20,788 nt of DNA from Isochrysis galbana (taxonomy: Eukaryota > Haptophyta > Isochrysidales > Isochrysidaceae): positions 1 to 20,788 of the forward strand of contig JADDIW010000101.1 of the NCBI GenBank assembly GCA_018136815.1, read 5' to 3'. Below, piece by piece: positions 9,259 to 20,473 of this stretch. The position numbers were made by a program, and so were the translations under genes. The notes beneath the pieces were generated by a model. It saw nothing but the letters and a program-made list of their open reading frames with translations, searched no databases and was not told the DNA's origin. Within the stretch, counting starts at the first letter, position 1. The number at the start of each line of letters is the position of its first letter.

Positions 9259-9622
9259 CTGAAGATTCTGGGCTACACGCTACACACCTACTAGACTAGG
9301 GTAATTCCCCATCCCTGCCGCCACCGCCCTTAGCTTCCCTTTCCTCCACCTCCTCCCCTTCCCCCCTTCATTCCTTTGTCTTCGGTATCCGGGGTTCGGC
9401 TCGGGTGCGCTACCACGAGCCTGGTTCAAAGCGCGGGTTCCGGGCAGGCCTGTTGTTGGTCAATTGTCATCTTGTGCTTGTCGGGTCACGGGCTTGCTCG
9501 TCTTTCTCGCCCTTGCTTGTCGCTATTGTGTCTCGGTGGGTTTATGTCCAGTCGACAGTCGAGGTGTATCTCGTCTCAGAGTTGTTCTGGTACGGGTCCC
9601 TCGGCAATTATATATGCCACCC
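9257..9622. other. non-coding leader-like region of LINE copy C
   Basis: Pyrimidine-rich sequence without a convincing gene leads up to the copy C start at 9623. It may be that copy's 5' untranslated region or promoter, or unrelated DNA. Confidence 0.3.
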
Positions 9623-9666
9623 AACTATTGTTATAGTTTGACCTATGGAGCGTGCCGCGACCGCTC
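9623..9666 (+). mobile_element. LINE copy C, 5' end only
   Basis: The segment has the same stem-loop as copy A (AACTAT 9623-9628, TGTT, ATAGTT 9633-9638), an ATG at 9645 and a protein start MERAATAP close to MERAPTAP of copy A. Similarity to copy A stops about 22 bases into the coding region, where oppositely oriented copy B sequence begins. Confidence 0.7.
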
Positions 9667-10926
9667 CTGTGTTACAAGGATCCCCTCTTTGGTGAGGATC
9701 TTGGTGCGCTCTTGGTTGCCTTGGAGAAAGAAGAAGCCTTGGTTTTCGACCGCTTTGGCGAGCGAGCTGATTGTTATGTAGTTCTTCAGCTCAAACTTGT
9801 AGTTGCGCACCACTAGGTGCGCTGAGGCGTCTTTAAACGCGCTGGCCAATGCCTTGTTGGATGCCCGCGGGATTTCTTTGAATTTTTCGTCGAGTGTTTG
9901 ATACTTGACCGCGATCGGGCAGGGGATACCCGCCTTGCGAAAGTCCGCCACATCTTTGTATTCTTCGCGGAATTGATTGGCGCAATCCGCCGTGACGAGA
10001 ATCTCCCAAGGGCCGGAGGCGCTCTTGGATACAAATTCGGGCTCGAGGTCTACGCCCTCCAGCTTGTTTAGGTGCGCGACGATCGCGCCGAGGACTTCTT
10101 CGTCTTTGGCCTTGTGCCCCTTCTCGTATGCCGTAAAGGTGATAATGATCTTGTGGGAGTCCGGGAATTCGGCCTCCCCCTCGGGTTCGGCCTCTAAGTC
10201 TTCGTCAAGGAGGGCCACCTGTGTGACCAAGGTGGAGGGTGGGGTTAGCCTTAAATAGGTTTTCGTCTCTCGGGCGTCCATATGGCTCGATGTTTCCGCT
10301 ATGTTGTCTCCCCCTACCGAGGGTTCCGTGTGGATTGTGCTTTGTGTAGGCTCTCTCTCAAGTTGGTGTTTGTCGTGGTGGGCCTCCTGGGCCTGTGTCA
10401 CTTGCGACGTTCGCGCGCCCGTGGCTCGCTTGTCCGTTTGGCCTTCGGGGGCGTTGGGGGGCATCCCTCCTGGTCTGCCTCCCTTTTTGCTCCTGTGCCC
10501 CTTGCTGGGGGGTCCTGTCTGCTCCTTGTTCAACCCCTTGTTGTGATGCGGCATTTCCCCATGGGGGTTTTGCTGTAGATGGTACCGGGCCGGCCCCTCG
10601 CGCCGGAGCGCGAGGGCGGTACCGCGGTTGTGTAGGGTCCCAGCCCGGAGGCCTTCCCTTTGGAAGTGTCCCACTGGTGTGGTGTGACTGGTGTGGCTGT
10701 GTGTTGTGTTGGAGGTGTGCTGTATGCTGGCTGCTGCTGCCAGCATGGCAGCCTTGTTCGTGGCGTTCGCGGTGGTCCGCGGGCGTGGCAGGCTGGCTCC
10801 TGTGCCCACCTGGCTGGGAGGGTCGTCCTGACGCGGTCGCTTCGGCGACAGCGGGGTGTCACTCAAACCTTCGTCCATCTCGGCGAGGGCAGCGGCAGCG
10901 AGGGAGGGCGGCGGCGCGCGCTCCAT
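9643..10926 (-). pseudogene. LINE ORF1-like protein (copy B), 3'-truncated
   Basis: The 427-codon frame starts at the ATG at 10926-10924, four bases after a stem-loop. It opens MERAPPPS, as in copies A and C. Residues about 1-225 are low-complexity and charged. Residues about 250-415 form the globular domain shared with copy A (segments NKLEGVDLEPEFVSKSASGPW and CANQFREEY; KAVENQGF near the end). The final ~12 codons are the complement of copy C, so the natural end is lost at the junction near 9667. No ORF2 follows. The divergence of copies A and B points to two related families rather than recent duplicates. Confidence 0.65.
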
Positions 10927-10930
10927 GTCC

Positions 10931-10948
10931 CTATCAGTTTACTGATAG
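10931..10948 (-). promoter_or_regulatory. stem-loop in the LINE B leader
   Basis: CTATCAGT pairs perfectly with ACTGATAG around a two-base centre and ends four bases before the ORF1 ATG, the same spacing as in copy A but with different paired bases. Confidence 0.55.
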
Positions 10949-10950
10949 TT

Positions 10951-10970
10951 GAAAAAGCTGCCCATTTCAA
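10951..10970. repeat. direct repeat, right copy
   Basis: Repeats 9228-9246 with one extra A. It abuts the 5' stem-loop of LINE copy B. Confidence 0.6.
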
Positions 10971-11009
10971 TATTGTTTCGAGTGCTGAGCCCCCCCCCTC
11001 CTCACCCCA

Positions 11010-11123
11010 TTAAGCCAGCATGTACCGGCAACCCCCTCATTGAAGTTGCGGTTTATTTCTTTCAAGTTTTGGGGAGCTGTGAAAAGAAAACTGAAAAATT
11101 TTCAGTTTTGGAACGGAGGTAGT
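11010..11123. repeat. right terminal inverted repeat arm with internal palindrome
   Basis: Complements the left arm at its outer 22 and inner 17 bases. Next to the outer end, AAAACTGAAAA (11087-11097) and TTTTCAGTTTT (11099-11109) form a perfect palindrome around one A, which overlaps the terminal repeat. Confidence 0.7.
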
Positions 11124-11324
11124 ATAAAGTTAAAGTTAGTTTTTCTTTCATCTACTGAGATCTCGCCTAGGTCGTCGACGTCGGGGTCCTCCTAGGTGTC
11201 TAAGTCACCCGTCCTCCAGGGCGGACTGGGGAGCTTTGAGTGTTCTTCAAAATAGATCAATATAGGGGGTGGATGGTTTGGCGAGCGCGGTCATCGCCCA
11301 AGCTGCCATCCCGTCCCATAGAAT

Positions 11325-11486
11325 TTAGGAAGGGTGGCATGCCGATATGTAGTTCCTGATGTGTCGTATCCAACTAGCGCTGGGCGTGAGTGAGAGGTAG
11401 GCCTTGCATTCTTCTTTTATGTAGAACTCCTTGGTTTCGGGGTTGATCGTGTTGTGAACTAAGATGCCAGGAGAAAACAAGAACAA
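11325..11486 (-). pseudogene. LINE ORF2 carboxyl-terminal fragment (copy D)
   Basis: From a stop at about 11487-11489, the minus frame reads through GILVHNTINPETKEFYIKEE, then CKAYL, SASWIRHIRNYI and a stop at 11325-11327. This aligns with the ORF2 tail of copy A (VVVHNTINSDTGDLYTVEE, CAAYL, ERWIRHRGNYL). Only the last ~50 residues of the protein are preserved. It lies just outside the right end of the TIR element and in the same orientation as copy B. Confidence 0.65.
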
Positions 11487-11884
11487 CTAGTGCCTCAATG
11501 GCGCAGGAGGGAGGCGGGAAAAAGCTATCGGGGACTGGCACACGCCGCCTGCCACTAGAAACCTTGAATCCGAGCCCCTAAGCAAAGCACGAGGAGAGGA
11601 GCCGCAAGGCAGGAGGAGAGAGTAGGAAAGAAAGCGGGCGTGGCTACGAGATACCGGTGAAGGGCCGCGCGCGTGGCGAGAATGTTAAGACCCCCCCCCT
11701 ATCCACTTCGCGGTATAATATCCCATCCTCGGGTCCGTAAGCACGTTGGCGCTTGCCTAAATCAAACCACATATCTGGTGAAATACATGACAATGGCCCT
11801 ACCTCTGTGAAACGAGGAGCTCCTCTCTTTCCTTGCCTACAGTCAAACTCGGCATGTGGACTCGTCACTCCCTCACAAAGCATG
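11487..11884. other. 3' flank of the Dicer gene, no separate gene seen
   Basis: Purine-rich and mixed sequence. A 91-codon minus frame (11644-11919) overlaps the end of the Dicer coding sequence in another frame and carries no recognised motif. The Dicer 3' untranslated region should lie here, but I could not assign a poly(A) signal. Confidence 0.4.
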
Positions 11885-14800
11885 TTAGGATCCATTGTTG
11901 CCTGCGTTTGTTCCTTCACCTTGCGTAATACTCATGCCCAATGGAGTATGCGAGCCGGCTCTCTCGCCTGGCGAGCCTGATTGTTCGCCGGCCACAACCA
12001 ACTTCAAGGCGTCGTGGAAGTGTCGACCGGCAGACCGTGACACCGAAGCATTGGCCGAAGGGTGTCGGAGAACCTTGGCGTTGAGCTCAGCCGACGATGC
12101 GAGTGCACCGAGCTGCTCTTTTGTCAAGCTTGATACCGCAGCCATGCGAATGATCATCCGACGGTAGTGCTCATTCTTTTCGCCAACACCGTCTAGTAAG
12201 GTGCTCATGAAAGTGGAAAAGTCGTGTGGTGGCGACACAGGGCTTTCACGATGCCTGTCAAGTGTCAAATGACCCGCTGGTAATGACGTGTCTGATTTGA
12301 AGCGCTTCGAAGGCAGTGTCTCCGGTGCAGGCATGGCATTTTTGAAGGCTTCTTTAGTCGGAGCTGTCGGAATCAGGCTTACTGGCGCAGTTAGGGACAA
12401 GCTGTCCGCCGCAGCCGTGTGGGTTGTCTCAGCTGAGGTTGACTCCTCGGAGGAGTCCAACTTCTTCTTGAGGACACGGTGTGCCCGCATGTAGGCAAGG
12501 TTCTTGGCCTCTTTCTTGTTCCTCGTGCTCACGCCTTCACCAAGTGGCTCACGCGCCGTGTCCGTCTTATCGTAAACGCGAAACACGAAAGGCGGCTGAC
12601 TGCTTGAGCATTCATTCTCTAGCTTGAGGGCCGGGTTCATCCGAAGCCGCTGATGAACAAGTCGCGTTACTTCACTGACCCAATCGTGCGAGGTGGCCAC
12701 CCCCATCTCCTCGGGGTAGGCCAAGGCTACACACGCGGGCGCCGTATTAGCAGCACCGCCGGCGCCCGCTGCGGCCGAAGTGGCAGCCTCGCTTGGGACT
12801 TTCGAGTGCACCTCTACGCAGGCCGATGGGCTTGGCGCTACGGGATGTGGTGGCGAGGAGCCTGACAAGCACGTTGAAGACTCCTCGAAACTAGGCTCGC
12901 TCACCAAGAGATGGGCATGGACACTGAGGCCCACGATCGAATCGCTCCTCAAACCTGTCACAACATTTGCGGTCGGCGACACTGCAAAATCCGCAGGGTC
13001 ATACGCAGCATGAATGCGAGGGCAGACATCTGCATGCGACAGGGCGGACGCAATATGTGGCCGCGCTTCGGAGGCCGGGGTCTCCGGAGGCGACGGCTCT
13101 GAAGGGGCGGTGACGGAGCTAGCATGCGGCGGCCGTGCCTGAGCAAGCGCCGAGGCTTCAAGCGCCTTCGCCTTTGCTTCGCAGACCGTTTGCGCGTACA
13201 TCGCCTCAAGACGCAGCTCTTCTAGGACGTCAGCGGCCGTGGCCTCGTGCTCACGATCCGTCGGGTCTGGCTCAAAGAAATCGGAGCGGAACACGCGCCA
13301 TGCAGCGTCGATGTCGCCACGGAGTTCTAGGACAACAGCGCCAACCAACGCCTCATAGAGGTCCCCCACCTGCTTGGCGTTCTCACTGAAGGGGGTGGCG
13401 TCCACGTCGGCGGGCGCGAGTTCCGCGAGCGTTGCCCGTAAGCTCGCGCCCGCCTTCACTAGCGCAGAGCATGGCCATTCGTCCCACTGTGGCATCAAAC
13501 CTCGAATCACCGCCACGGCGTCGTCGTTGGTGATGGCATTTCCGCGACGAAGGAGGCCGACGACTAGAGGAGCACCCAGCCGCCGCACAAGCCTACTCCC
13601 AAGGCTGCGGTTGCTCACGAGTGCCGATCGCACTTGTGTGAGGTCGCCCTCGTTGGGCCCGCTGCCATCGGTCGCGCAGCCGCGGCGTGATATCAACTCA
13701 AAGGATATGGCATACTCGAGGACAGCATCCCCGAGCAGCTCTAGACGTTGGAAGGGACGCTCGCGAGTCCAGCCAAACGCCAGCTCATGCAGCAAATCAG
13801 CCCGTCGGGTGAACGAGAAGCCAAGCAGAGTGCTCAAGAGTGCTGCGCGCTGCATGCAGTCCGATTGCACCTGCCCATGGAGGGACCGCTGCACGAACGG
13901 CATGCATGCACTCAGGGCCTCGCACCCTGAGTCCCAACGCGACGGCATCGCTCGGCTCGGATCGACCTCGCTGCGCAGGCAAATCGAACCATGGAATAAC
14001 CGGCCAGAAGCGTTAAATGCGCGGCAGAGCGGCCCAGCGCGTAGCTCTTCATCAAGCGAGCTTCCGGCCATGCGCCTCCCGCTCGCTTGCAACAGGGTAG
14101 GATGCGTACCGCCCAAGGCGATAGCTGCATCCGATCTTCCGCCTGGACGCGACAGAGCGGCATGCAGCGCGACAGCGCCCAAGCAAGCCTCGAAGAGGTC
14201 GGCCTGGTCCTTACGAGAGAGTAATTGGCGGCGCAGCTCGGGCAGCGTGACGCCAAGCATGTAGGGTCGTTGTAGACAGAGTGATGGCAAGCCAACATCG
14301 GCAGCAACGCGACAGAGCGCAAGGTTGCTCGCCACACACTCTTTCTCGCGCGTGCACCGCCCCTCGTCGGCCTCCGGCAAAAGATTCATCGCGCGCACGA
14401 CCGCCAGCAATTCCAGCACAGCGTCACCCAGCCACTCCAAAACTTCATAGTGCGTGCATCCTCGCCAGTCGGCGTAGCTTGCGTCCATCGCCTCTGCATT
14501 CGCCCCCTTGTTCGTGAGTGCAGCATTCAACAGGCCAAGGGGCAAACCAGCGAGCGTATTTGCAAGCACCGTGTCGGCTTTGGCTTTGCACCTCACCTCG
14601 TTCTCCAGACCATCATGGCTATCGAACCCCGCAGGCTGCAGTCCATGAATCCCACTGCCCGAGGCCACACTCGTCGCCGTGGCCACCACATTGACGAGTG
14701 CGGAGGTAAGGGTCGGCTCGTCGTTCTGTTCTCGGGGACCTCCACTCGCAGCTGTCACCTCTCCTGCGACAAGATCGCTGGCGAGAGCCACGTGCTCGAG

Positions 14801-17800
14801 ACGCCACAGCAATTTTGAGAGATTGCGCAATGCCATCAGCGCCGACGAACGCACAGGTAGCGCGAGGGCTTCGGCTGGCGACACGCCCTCCTCACGCCGA
14901 CCTGGACGGTTCGCCCAGCCGTGGCCAACGGGCATACGTACATTTTTGCGAATCGTGCGAGGGGTGTAGTCGCCATCAACAGAGACGGCACGGCCATTAG
15001 AGTCCAGTCGGACTGCGGCATTTTTCAGTATCATCGCATGTCGATGTTTCATCACGAGCACGCAGAAATTCAAAGCGACGTGCTGCGCCGATCCATCGCG
15101 GACAAGTTGTCCTTGGCATAGCGCGTGCGAGGCCTCCTCAAGCGACGGCCAAGAGCATGTGTCGAACATCTCGCCGGCTAGGTCTACCAGGTCCCAATCG
15201 ATGCCGCACGCCGCGGGCCGGCGCGCGTTCGTAAGCTCCCCCTCAGGGAAGGACTCCTCGGGCACGGGCGCTGCGAGCCAGCTCCCGACGGGCGAATCAA
15301 GCGCGGCAAGCTTGGCACTCGCACCGCCAGCGGCGGCGACGGCCGCCTGGCTACGCGCCACCTTGGAGAGCCGCGACTGCCGAGCCTTCCGTCGCTTATC
15401 GCGGCTGGACATCGCAAGCTCGTGCTCGGTGTAGCCGTCTCCGCAGAAGCCAGAGTCCGCACCGCCAAGTCCTTCATCCGACCGCATCTCTGCCGCCGTG
15501 AGATGCTCGCCTTTCATACTGTCGACCGATCCAACCGAACGTTCGAAACCCTCGCTGTCGTCTTCCGCCGCCGCATTAGGTGTAGCGCGACCGGCGCTAA
15601 CACGCGTACAAATGGTAGCACAGCGCCGCTCGGTCCACGTCGCGATGCCGGAAAGCACGCGCTCTGTGGTGAGGCCCTCCGCCCCATCGACGAGAACTGA
15701 GTGCACGCATCCAAAAGAGAGTGCGCCGGAGACGTGGTGGCCGTTGTCGTCGAAAGGGAGCAGGTCCGGTGGCGCAACGCCAAGAAAGTCGGCCACCCTA
15801 CGCAGGTGCCCGTGCTTCGACTTGTGCTCGCCTCGACCTGCTTCCACGTGCGCGAAGTCGCGCCTCAGCCCAAAGGCCTCAAGGGTAGCCTCGACCGCGT
15901 CTCGGCAAGCGAATGATGCTGCAGCAATCCGTACTCCCGCCCGCCGCAAGGCCCGTACAATCAGACGGACATCCTTGTACAAGTAGAGCAGCCGCCGCTG
16001 CTCGGCGGACCACAGCGCCTCCTCGCTCTCCAAATATTCCAACAGGGTAGCCGTGGGGGGGGGATCGCTCCCAGCGTGATCGCCGTGGAGCGTGGTGATG
16101 GCCGCGCGGCCCATCGCTGGGTTGTGGAGATCTTCGCACGCACCTTGCCACACGGTCTGATCGAGGTCGAGCACCACGACGAGTGATTCAAGCCAAGGCG
16201 GCCTGCGCAAGCTGTCAACAGAGGACCCACGTGCCGCGCCGTCCGCTGCCTGTAGGATAAGCGAAACGAGGGCCTCTTCCTCGCTTTCACCGGAACGACA
16301 CGCAACTGCACGCCGCCTCCGCCACGCGTCCGCCCAGACCATTGCACTCGGCTCATCGGCGCTGTTGTCCACGGCGCTGCCTGCAACCGGCACGCGCGCC
16401 TCGTCTCCGCCGCCGCCCTCCTCATGCACGAAAGCCGGGGAGTAAGTTCCGCTCGCGTGATCAAACGCGAGCACACGGCATGGCGCATCAAGCGATGGGT
16501 CCAATGGCTCGCACAACCGCTCGCCGTCGTCTCCAAGCACACCAACTTGCAGCAGGTCAAGCGTGCCCACCAGCCAACGGGTCAAGCGCATCACATCATC
16601 CGCGCCGAGCGCCACGCGGCACACCGACTCGAGCTCCACGTCCATAGGCTCGGGCGTGAGGACGGTGAAGCGCAGCGACACCGGTGAAGGCAGCAGTAGC
16701 GCCACAGCCGCCCCAGAGCCGTTAAGCTTCATCATCGTCAGCCACGGCCGCTCCCACCAAGAAGGCTCGGCGGTCAGCTCCGTCTTATCCGCGCAAGCCC
16801 GCGCTCCGCCACCGTGGTTGGAGAGGCACCGCGGCAGCTTTCGCACAAACGGCTGCTTGGTGTGGCGCTCGTACGAGCCAAGCCGCGTGCTCGAGGTGCG
16901 TGCTCGAGCCCTCTCGTGGCCTAGTCTAGCGAGCGCCTCGTCTCGTAGCGCTTTCCTCCCTGTGACAAAGAGGTGGTCGTCCAGCACGCCCGTCGAGAGC
17001 ATGTACCCTACGGCTTCGAGCGCCGCGCTCTGTACCGCCAGCTCCTTGGTCCGCCTCGGGGCAGTCCACGGGCGTTCGCCCACCCACTCTTCCGGGTGCG
17101 CGGTGCAGAGGCCCACACGGGGCAGGCTCAGATGGCAAACGAAGCCGCCGGCCTCAGACCTCAGCACAAAGTTGGAATCGCCAAAGGCCTTGCCACCGAG
17201 GGCGTAGTTGGCCTTGGCTGCCGCCTGAGCACCGTCGCTGAGCCGCTCGCGATACACATCCTTGAGGAAGGGCACGGCTCGCTCCGCCGGCAGTATTGCG
17301 CCAGACGAGCCGACCACCAATGGTGCCAGCGCATCGCCACGCGTGATTGTAGGCGACGCCGGCCGCGCCTCGGCGCTTCCGCCAAGCCCATTCGATGTGC
17401 TGTCCGCATCGTGCGCTGCCTGGCAGTCGTCGACAACGCAGCTGGCGCCCGGCGCGGCGGGAATGGCGCCCAGCCCGCGTGCAGGTCGTCGAACAGCTCG
17501 CTTCGCCAGCTCGGCACGCACTAGAGCGCTGCAAGTTATCAGCCGTTCCCAATGCTCTACCCCTCCATCGGTGGCAGACCCTGCGCTCGACGCGACCGCG
17601 CCACTAGCCGGCACCATCGCCAGCAGCACGGACCCGTCTCGGCGAGCTCGACCGCTCGACTGCGCGTGCTCACGGTAGCTTCTCGGCGGATCGAACCGCA
17701 CCACACAATCACACGAGGCCACGTCGATGCCCTCGGCAAGCACGGCCGTCGCGACCAGCATGCGCACTTCGCCTGTCCGCAGGCCATGGAGCGCCGCGCT

Positions 17801-19772
17801 GTGCGCACGAGCGCCGCAAGCGGCGCCGCGCAGCCCACCGCTGCCGCGCAGCCCCCGCACGGACGCGGCGTGCGAGCCCACCACGGCCACACACGGCCGG
17901 AGCGCCTCGGGTAGCAGCACGTTGAGCATGTCCGCGAGCAGTGCACACACCTGCCGGCGGTACGCGAAGACAAGCGTGCGCCCGGGTGTGCCGCCCGTCT
18001 GAGTGGGCTCATCAGCGGCCGTCTTCTCTACGAGGGCGCGCACGAGCTCGGCCACCTTGGAAGAGACCATCTCCGAGTCGTCGAGGGGCGGCTTGCGCAA
18101 GGGGCGCAGCCTGCGCTCCAACTCGGAATACGTGGCCGACCACCGCTGCCTCAGCGCCACGCCCATGCCGGCAGCGGGCGGGGCCGCTTCGGCTCCGCTC
18201 TCCTCATCCTCCGGATACAGCCAGAAGGCTCGTTCCGAGGACGGTTGGTCGATGGCCTCGAGCACGCGGTGCGCCGCTTGCCACTGGGCCCACGCGCCCA
18301 GCTGCCGTCCCACATCGGCGACAGCAGCCTCGATGCGCGCCCAGATGGCTGCGAACGCGCGGTCGACCCCTTGTTCGCCCAGCTCCAGACAAGCCCCCGC
18401 GATCGCCTCCTCCACCCCCCTCATCACGGTCATGGCACGAGGCGAGGGCTGCGCGCCATCGAAGCGCACAAAGCGCGGCTCAAGGCAAGGCACCTCCACG
18501 GTCGAGCAGAACGTGAAGGCGTCGAGCAGTTGCTCGAGCTCGTCCATCGCAGCGCGCACACCCTCCGCCGTCGGCGGCTCCTTCACCGACCCCTCAATCA
18601 TGGAGGCTGTCAGCCCGAGCACGCGCGGCCGCTGATTGGCGGGTGTGGCGCGATAGAAACTGCGCATCAGCACGGCGTACGGCGAAGCGCCGAGGAGGTT
18701 GTGCACCTCGTCAAAGATGAGGAGGCCGATCTGATTCATTCGCGTCTCGGCGTGCGTGAGCGCACGCTCCAGCAGCGCGGGCGTCGTCACAATCAGTTGG
18801 CAGCTCTCCGCCGCGCACCTAGAGCCGGAATACAAGGGGGGGAGGGGGGGGGACACGGCTCATCGCACAATACCGTGCCCGTGATGGCCCGCTTGCGCAG
18901 CACGGGCGTCGTGACGATCCGCCCAGGCACCACCGGAGAGTGGGACGGGAGGAGGGCGGAAGGGCGCGAGGGGGTGAGACAGCGACCCAGAGAGCGAGGG
19001 TGCGCAAACACGCGGACGGGGCGAGGGGGACACGCACAGCCGGAGAGCAGGAGAGAACGAGAGGGCAACAGTGGAGGGTAACAGAGAGGCCGATCGGAGG
19101 GAGCGGTTGGGAGGGAGAGTGAGAGAGCGGCTTGAACCACGAGCGGAAGTGCAGCAGGTGCGGAGAGCGCGAGAACAGAGAAGAGCGAGAGCGGGGAGCA
19201 CGAGAGCAAAGGCGAGGAGTGTAGGATGGGCGGCGGCGGACGAGCGTGAGCCCTGCGGGGGGAAGGACCCCGCTCGAAAAAAGAACGGCGGCGGTGGGGT
19301 GCGGGATGGGGGAGTGGGTGGGGGCGGAAGGGGGGGGAGGGGGCGAGAATGTGGGTGTGGTGGGAGGAGCCGGCGTCGTCCGCACACACCTCCACCCAAG
19401 GCTCGCCTCTTGCAGCCCTGCACACACCACTCCAAGCCTCCTCCTGCTGCTCCTCGGCGGAGGCTCTCCCGGCCTATGGAGCACGATGGACGAATCATAC
19501 TCGAGAAGGACTTGCGCCTGCTGCTCGACAAGGTCGGCGGTAGGAGCGAGGAATACAATCTTCTTGTACCCTCGGCTACTCTCTCCTCCCTCTCCCTCTC
19601 CCTCTTGGAGCATCATCTGGCTCACGATCTCTGCTGCGACCACCGTCTTCCCACTGTTTGTGGGTGATATGAGAAGGAGGTTGGTGTGAGAGGCAAAGGC
19701 GGAGACGGCCTCACGCTGGTAGCCACGGAGAGAGAGGGGGAGAGCAGACCCCGGGCCACGGTGCGGCCGCAT
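11885..19772 (-). CDS. DCL: Dicer-like ribonuclease III with inserted HAD/MDP-1 phosphatase domain
   Basis: Exons 19772-19390 and 18818-11885 join in phase 2 to give 2,438 residues. Dicer cuts double-stranded RNA into small RNAs. Domains in order: helicase (Walker A PTNSGKT 37-43; DEVH 164-167; GLTAS 196-200; motif V near 485-495; QSSGRARR 514-521); Dicer dimerisation domain 640-747, ending GVLDDHLF; platform about 815-890; HAD phosphatase about 1005-1190; weak PAZ-like region about 1334-1435; connector helix about 1448-1481; RNase IIIa about 1543-1695 (YEVLEWLGDAVL; acidic residues E1589, D1593, D1668, E1671); RNase IIIb about 1787-1980 (FQRLELLGDAVL; E1821, D1825, D1947, E1950); dsRBD about 2171-2248; then an unassigned helical tail. 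Both RNase III sites and the helicase look intact. The protein is about 500 residues longer than animal Dicers, owing to the insert and linkers. The start at 19772 is the last ATG before the helicase. ATGs further upstream would add Arg-Glu repeats, and an earlier exon is possible. Confidence 0.93.
15632..16189 (-). other. HAD phosphatase domain (MDP-1-like) inside Dicer
   Basis: Residues about 1005-1190 of the spliced protein follow HAD-superfamily order. Motif I is LVVVLDLDQTVW (nucleophile D1012, acid/base D1014). Motif II is AAAS with S1096. A lysine in SKHGHL (K1129) serves as motif III. Motif IV is PFDDN with D1151 and D1152. The spacing and the final LVDGAEGLT segment resemble magnesium-dependent phosphatase-1 more than FCP1/SCP or PNKP phosphatases. 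The stretch between motifs I and II is slightly longer than usual. The domain is in frame with no stop or splice signal at its edges, so it is part of the same polypeptide. Substrate unknown. Confidence 0.85.
18819..19389 (-). other. intron of the Dicer gene (571 nt)
   Basis: The donor is AG|GTGTGTGC (intron starts at 19389). The acceptor is TTCCGGCTCTAG| (intron ends at 18819). Splicing splits an Arg codon (AG|G) and joins LQEASLGWR to CAAESCQLIVTTPALL, the expected helicase sequence between motifs Ia and II. The intron is rich in C and CT on the coding strand. Confidence 0.88.
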
Positions 19773-19782
19773 CTCTCTCTCC

Positions 19783-20340
<558 letters not shown>

Positions 20341-20473
20341 TCCCCCTCCCTACTCCTACTTGTTCTCTCTCTCTTCCCCCAAAGCCTTTTCTAACTTCTA
20401 CCGCGCCTCCTGCCTCTCACTGAAGTACGCCAAGTCTATATTTAGCCTCTCCCCCAACAGCTAAAAAAGTTCC

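Larger units (their letters stand above)
8765..11123. mobile_element. composite element with 22-bp terminal inverted repeats (Stowaway/Tc1-mariner-like)
   Basis: Bases 8765-8786 and 11102-11123 are perfect reverse complements (outer strand ACTACCTCCGTTCCAAAACT). A second inverted pair, GGTACATGCTGGCTTAA (8876-8892) against 11010-11026, marks the inner end of each arm, so the arms are about 128 and 114 bases with diverged middles. TA lies next to the left end (8763-8764) and within one base of the right end. The CTnCCTCCGTTCC core resembles plant Stowaway ends, a family that targets TA. No intact transposase is seen. Most of the interior is LINE sequence nested between direct repeats. Confidence 0.65.

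Noticed and set aside
11644-11919. 91-codon minus frame overlapping the Dicer 3' end
   Set aside because: Different frame, no recognised motif, probably 3' untranslated sequence.
13374-14264. 296-codon plus frame opposite the Dicer RNase III region
   Set aside because: Antisense shadow of a GC-rich gene; no motif, while the minus strand shows two catalytic domains.
16154-16168. FCP1/SCP or PNKP assignment for the HAD motif
   Set aside because: The DLDQT motif alone is ambiguous, but the later lysine and PFDDN spacing and the DGxxGLT end fit MDP-1 better.
18245-19081. 278-codon plus frame opposite the Dicer helicase
   Set aside because: Antisense shadow, Arg/His-rich, crosses the Dicer splice acceptor, no domain.
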